DNA of 10,329 nucleotides, taken from contig PKTO01000154.1 of the NCBI GenBank assembly GCA_002869095.1, forward strand, positions 1-10,329. Reading direction: 5' to 3'. The notes under the pieces were generated by a model. That model saw nothing but the letters and a program-made list of their open reading frames with translations. It had not been told where the DNA came from and did no database searches. How positions within the stretch are numbered: position 1 is the stretch's first letter; each line of letters starts with the position of its first letter. Positions 6,627-10,329 of the stretch are shown one piece after another. The stretch is from Clostridiales bacterium. GTDB lineage: Bacteria; Bacillota; Clostridia; Peptostreptococcales; BM714. The translations under genes and the position numbers were made by a program.

Positions 6627-7284
6627 TGAAATCCAATACAACGATAGGCAAAAGAGAATTATTGAAATAGTAAAAGAACATCAACCGGTAACGAGTGAAA
6701 AAATATCCAAGCTTCTTAATGTTAACCGTTCAACGATAAGGCCTGACCTGTCAATACTAATAATGACCGGAATACTCGACGCAAGACCAAAGGTTGGATA
6801 TCTTTATGTGGGAGACCAGGAGGACAAGGTTATCGCAAACCACATACGCAACGTCAAAGTCAATGATTTAAAATCAATGCCGGTTGTTGTTGATGAGAAA
6901 ACAACGGTATATGATGCCATAGTCTTCATGTTCATGAAAGACGTAGGCACTATTTATGTTACTTCAAACGGATATCTGAGCGGGGTTGTTTCAAGAAAGG
7001 ATTTCCTGAAGACGGCAATTGGTGGAAACGACATCAGAAAAATCCCGATAAATGTCATAATGACAAGAATGCCGAATTTAATCATTGCTTTCTCGAATGA
7101 ATCAATATACGAAGCGGCTCAAAGACTGATTAATTGTGAAATAGACAGTTTGCCTGTCGTAGAGAGGCTTTTGATAGACAATTCGGAAGTATATAAAGTC
7201 GTTGGTAGAATTTCAAAAACAAACATAACCAAATTTTTCGTGGAATTGGGGACAAAAGAATTTGGAGGGCTGGAAGATGCATAA
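6622..7284 (+). CDS. ccpN: CcpN-type transcriptional regulator (HTH plus two CBS domains)
   Basis: CcpN in B. subtilis represses gluconeogenic genes (gapB, pckA) when glycolysis runs; its CBS domains are thought to sense nucleotides. Here the 220 residues comprise a winged-helix domain (about 8-63), with the recognition region VTSEKISKLLNVNRSTIRPD and the family motif ILDARPKVGYLY. Two CBS domains follow, at about 77-135 and 143-207 (VVSRKDFLKT closes the first; IDSLPVVER lies in the second). The closest named relatives are CcpN/YqzB. The target genes in this organism are not shown by the window, though PPDK control is a reasonable guess. It begins about 70 nt after the glyS terminator, with its own promoter, and overlaps ppsR by 8 nt. 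GTG 6622 is listed as the start by convention; the real start may be 6631 (ATC). Confidence 0.88.
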   Translation: MIEIQYNDRQKRIIEIVKEHQPVTSEKISKLLNVNRSTIRPDLSILIMTGILDARPKVGYLYVGDQEDKVIANHIRNVKVNDLKSMPVVVDEKTTVYDAIVFMFMKDVGTIYVTSNGYLSGVVSRKDFLKTAIGGNDIRKIPINVIMTRMPNLIIAFSNESIYEAAQRLINCEIDSLPVVERLLIDNSEVYKVVGRISKTNITKFFVELGTKEFGGLEDA

Positions 7285-8092
7285 TCAGATTGTGATTTTC
7301 ATTGTTTCCGATTCTATTGGAGAAACGGCTGAACAAGTTGTCAGGGCAGTTCTTGGACAATTCAAGGGAAACGATTATGTTTTGAAGAGATACGCATTTA
7401 CAGACAATGAGGATAAAATATTCGATGTGATAGATGAAGCTGAAAAACAGAATGCGGTTGTGGCTTTTACAATCGTCGTGCCTGAACTGAGAAACATCAT
7501 GGTTGATGAATGCGAGTCCCGCGGAGTTATTTTCAATGACATCCTGAGTCCGCTTTTGGGAACATTCAAAAAGGCCATTGGATCTGAACCGCTGAACCAG
7601 CCGGGTACGATCAGAAGGCTTGACGACAAGTATTTTAAAAAAGTGGAAGCTGTCGAGTTTGCTGTAAAATACGACGACGGCAAGGATCCGAGGGGGATAA
7701 AGAAAGCCGATATCGTTCTCATTGGTGTTTCAAGGACGTCAAAGACTCCTCTAAGCATGTATTTGGCCCATAAGAACATAAAGGTGGCGAATATTCCGCT
7801 TGTTCCGGAAGTGCCGGTTCCTGATGAATTGTTCGAAATATCCGCAAAAAGGATTGTCGGTTTGATTACAGAACCTGAAAAGCTTAATGCAATACGACTT
7901 GAAAGGCTTAAAAGCATGGGACTGAGCAATGGAGCAATTTATGCCGACATGAACAGAATAATGGAAGAACTGGAGTATGCAGAAAAACTTATGAAAAAAA
8001 TCGGATGCCCTTTCATCAATGTTTCCAATAAAGCCATTGAAGAAAGTGCAAACACGATTATACAGATAATGAAAGAAAACAATATCTATTAA
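7277..8092 (+). CDS. ppsR: PPDK regulatory protein (bifunctional Ser/Thr kinase and Pi-dependent phosphorylase)
   Basis: A DUF299 family protein that inactivates PPDK by ADP-dependent phosphorylation of a threonine next to the catalytic histidine, and reactivates it by phosphate-dependent removal of that group. It has 271 residues, the normal length. The N-terminus IVSDSIGETAEQVVRA is the family signature (9-24). The phosphate-binding loop GVSRTSKTPLS is at 150-160. The start is ATG 7277, with GGAGGG (7264-7269) 7 nt upstream; the TTG at 7262 precedes that site and is rejected. It overlaps the end of the ccpN-like gene by 8 nt, so the two are probably translationally coupled. The substrate, PPDK, is encoded next, which favours the PPDK-specific role over the related PEP-synthase regulator. 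Confidence 0.96.
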   Translation: MHNQIVIFIVSDSIGETAEQVVRAVLGQFKGNDYVLKRYAFTDNEDKIFDVIDEAEKQNAVVAFTIVVPELRNIMVDECESRGVIFNDILSPLLGTFKKAIGSEPLNQPGTIRRLDDKYFKKVEAVEFAVKYDDGKDPRGIKKADIVLIGVSRTSKTPLSMYLAHKNIKVANIPLVPEVPVPDELFEISAKRIVGLITEPEKLNAIRLERLKSMGLSNGAIYADMNRIMEELEYAEKLMKKIGCPFINVSNKAIEESANTIIQIMKENNIY

Positions 8093-8107
8093 AGGGAGGG
8101 TTTTAGA

Positions 8108-10329
8108 ATGAGTGAATTCGTATATCTTTTCAGTGAGGGCAACAAGGATCTGAAAAGCCTTTTGGGGGGTAAAGGCGCAAATTTGGCCGAGATGAAAAAT
8201 ATTGGGCTGCCTGTGCCTGAAGGTTTTACAATTACCACGCAAGCATGCAACAATTACTACGAGGAGGGCAAAAAACTAAAAGACACGTTGAGAAAAGAAA
8301 TTTTCGATAAAATCGGTGAACTTGAAGAAATGACAGGCAAGAAGTTCGGAGACGATTCCAATCCCTTGTTGGTATCGGTTCGTTCAGGAGCTGTCGTTTC
8401 GATGCCGGGGATGATGGATACGGTACTTAACCTTGGGTTGAACGACATAGCGGTCGAAGGTTTGGCCAATTTGACGGAAAATGAGCGCTTCGCATATGAC
8501 AGCTACAGAAGATTCATACAGATGTTTTCCGATGTTGTTTTAAACATACATAAATACAAGTTTGATGCTGTGCTTGAAAGCACAAAAGAAAGGGGCGGGT
8601 ATTCAAACGATACAGAACTGACGGTTGAAGATTTGAAGAAAATCATCAAGGAATACAAGGCCATAGTCAAAAAAGAGACAGGCGAAGATTTTTCACAGGA
8701 GCCCAAGGAGCAATTGCTTAAAGCCGTCGAGGCGGTTTTTGACTCGTGGAACAATCAAAGGGCGATAATATATAGAAAAATCAACGGAATTCCGGACCAT
8801 TACGGTACGGCGGTGAATGTGCAATCCATGGTTTTCGGCAACATGGGTGAAGATTCAGGCACAGGAGTTGCATTTACTAGGAATCCAGCGACGGGAGAGA
8901 ACAAAGTGTTTGGTGAATTCCTGATGAATGCTCAAGGTGAAGATGTTGTTGCAGGAATAAGGACTCCAAAGTCAATTGACGAACTTAATGACGTAATGCC
9001 TGAAGCATATAAAGAATTCATGGATATAGCCGACAAACTTGAAAAGCATTATAAAGACACTCAGGATATTGAATTTACAATAGAAAAGGGCAAACTCTTC
9101 CTGCTTCAGACCAGAACAGGAAAGAGGACGGCTTTCGCGGCAGTCAACATTGCGGTCGACATGGTTGATGAAGGATTGATAGACAAGGAAGAGGCCTTGC
9201 TTAGAGTAAAACCTGAACAGATTGACCAGCTTCTCCACCCGACCTTTGACGAAAAGGAATTGGCAGAAAGCAAACCGATCACGAAAGGGCTGCCTGCTTC
9301 ACCCGGGGCTGCTTCGGGGATGGTTTATTTCAATGCGGAATCCGTAGTCAAGGCAGTCTCAAATGGAGGCAAAGCAATACTCGTGAGAATGGAAACATCT
9401 CCGGAGGATATTGAAGGAATTGTTGCTGCCGAGGGTGTACTCACATCCAGAGGCGGAATGACATCTCATGCGGCTGTTGTGGCAAGGGGCATGGGAAAGT
9501 GCTGCATAGCCGGGTGTGGAGAAATCAAGGTAGACGAAAAGAATCTCATGTTCAAGATAGGCGACATGATTTTTAGAGAAGGGGATTACATTTCCCTTAA
9601 CGGGAACACAGGTGAAGTTTTCAAGGGAGTCATCAAGACAAGCGAAGCCCATCTTACAGGAAGTTTTGCAAAAATAATGGAATTGGCCGATGAAGTCAGA
9701 AGCCTTAAAATAAGGACAAACGCAGATACTCCAAGAGACGCTCAAGCAGCTGTTGAATTCGGCGCGGAAGGCATAGGATTATGCAGGACAGAGCATATGT
9801 TCTTTGACGAAAACAGGATTAATCATGTGAGGCAGATGATTGTAGCCGATGACTTGTTGGAACGTAAAAAGGCTCTTGGACATCTTCTGCAGTTTCAAAT
9901 GGAGGATTTTGAAGGCATTTTCAAAGCCATGGAAGAACGACCTGTGACAATAAGACTCCTTGATCCGCCCCTACATGAATTTCTTCCAAAGGACGAAGCG
10001 GAAATCATGGAACTTTCAGCCAAAATAGGAGTTGAATTCGAACGTCTTAAAGAAAAAGTGGGGCTTTTGAAAGAAGTCAATCCCATGCTTGGCCACAGAG
10101 GCTGCAGACTCTCAATAACATATCCCGAGATTTACGAAATGCAGGTTGCCGCGATAGCAAAGGCGGCCTTGAAAGTTAAAGCCGAAACGGGTCTGGAAAT
10201 AAAACCGGAAATAATGATTCCTCTTGTAGGGCATGAAAACGAAATCAAATACAACCGCGAACTTGTCATAAGGACAATAGATGCAATACTTGAGGAAACC
10301 GGAGATTCTTTGGAGTATATGGTAGGGAC
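8108..10329 (+). CDS. ppdK: Pyruvate, phosphate dikinase, 3' end missing
   Basis: Interconverts pyruvate, ATP and phosphate with PEP, AMP and pyrophosphate; in anaerobes it often serves glycolysis or gluconeogenesis at the PEP node. The first 740 residues are in the window with no internal stop; the family has about 875. The nucleotide-binding domain shows GGKGANLAEM (20-29, Lys22) and SVRSGAVVSMPGMMDTV (from residue 90, Arg92). QTRTGKRTA ends that domain. The phosphohistidine domain has GGMTSHAAVVARGMG: His454 carries the phosphate, and Thr452 is the expected PpsR target. The PEP/pyruvate domain shows GLCRTEHMFF (Arg560), IRLLDPPLHEF and HRGCRL. Numbering runs at or one below that of the Clostridium symbiosum enzyme. 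The C-terminal catalytic cysteine region lies beyond the window. The start is ATG 8108, with AAAGGGAGGG upstream, 15 nt after ppsR. Confidence 0.97.
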   Translation, partial: MSEFVYLFSEGNKDLKSLLGGKGANLAEMKNIGLPVPEGFTITTQACNNYYEEGKKLKDTLRKEIFDKIGELEEMTGKKFGDDSNPLLVSVRSGAVVSMPGMMDTVLNLGLNDIAVEGLANLTENERFAYDSYRRFIQMFSDVVLNIHKYKFDAVLESTKERGGYSNDTELTVEDLKKIIKEYKAIVKKETGEDFSQEPKEQLLKAVEAVFDSWNNQRAIIYRKINGIPDHYGTAVNVQSMVFGNMGEDSGTGVAFTRNPATGENKVFGEFLMNAQGEDVVAGIRTPKSIDELNDVMPEAYKEFMDIADKLEKHYKDTQDIEFTIEKGKLFLLQTRTGKRTAFAAVNIAVDMVDEGLIDKEEALLRVKPEQIDQLLHPTFDEKELAESKPITKGLPASPGAASGMVYFNAESVVKAVSNGGKAILVRMETSPEDIEGIVAAEGVLTSRGGMTSHAAVVARGMGKCCIAGCGEIKVDEKNLMFKIGDMIFREGDYISLNGNTGEVFKGVIKTSEAHLTGSFAKIMELADEVRSLKIRTNADTPRDAQAAVEFGAEGIGLCRTEHMFFDENRINHVRQMIVADDLLERKKALGHLLQFQMEDFEGIFKAMEERPVTIRLLDPPLHEFLPKDEAEIMELSAKIGVEFERLKEKVGLLKEVNPMLGHRGCRLSITYPEIYEMQVAAIAKAALKVKAETGLEIKPEIMIPLVGHENEIKYNRELVIRTIDAILEETGDSLEYMVG

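Noticed and set aside
7375..7929. 184-codon open frame on the - strand within ppsR
   Set aside because: An antisense shadow of ppsR: no ribosome site, no family resemblance and serine-rich composition typical of the reverse of AT-rich genes.

Overview
The window reads as ordinary chromosomal housekeeping DNA from a low-GC Gram-positive bacterium, most likely in the class Clostridia (perhaps the Peptostreptococcales/Tissierellales side; the finer placement is a guess). The reasons are AT-rich codon use with many ATA, AGA and AAA codons, strong AGGAGG-type ribosome sites, TTG starts, a T-box leader on a single-chain glycyl-tRNA synthetase, and a gene order that parallels the Bacillus subtilis cdd-era-recO-glyQS-ccpN-yqfL block. 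All genes are on the + strand and tightly packed.

Region 1 (about 1-4853) looks like one long operon: the 3' part of a YerB-like DUF3048 protein, cdd (cytidine deaminase), era (ribosome-assembly GTPase), mgtE (magnesium channel), recO (recombination mediator), and a small UBA-like/DUF4342 protein with a heptad-repeat tail. Gaps between genes are only 2-14 nt. The mgtE reading frame is broken by a single in-frame TGA at 3021-3023, inside the first transmembrane helix and where a small residue, normally Gly, is expected. Everything on both sides of it looks intact.

Region 2 (about 4854-6550) is a self-contained unit: a promoter, a glycine T-box riboswitch with terminator and antiterminator, glyS, and a strong intrinsic terminator. 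The T-box has a candidate GGA specifier and a UGGA acceptor-binding bulge. Both fit tRNA-Gly.

Region 3 (about 6551-10329) starts with a promoter overlapped by an inverted repeat. It encodes a CcpN-type HTH-CBS regulator, then PpsR (the bifunctional kinase/phosphorylase that switches PPDK off and on), then its substrate enzyme PPDK (ppdK), which runs off the window end. The Thr-Ser-His target of PpsR is visible in PPDK at residues 452-454. This unit therefore combines transcriptional and post-translational control of the pyruvate/PEP node.

I found no CRISPR array, mobile element, rRNA or tRNA gene, or phage-defence cassette, and no undescribed system. The observations most worth a second look are the in-frame TGA in mgtE, the ccpN-ppsR-ppdK arrangement with its possible autoregulatory site, the unclear start codon of the ccpN-like gene, and the T-box details.
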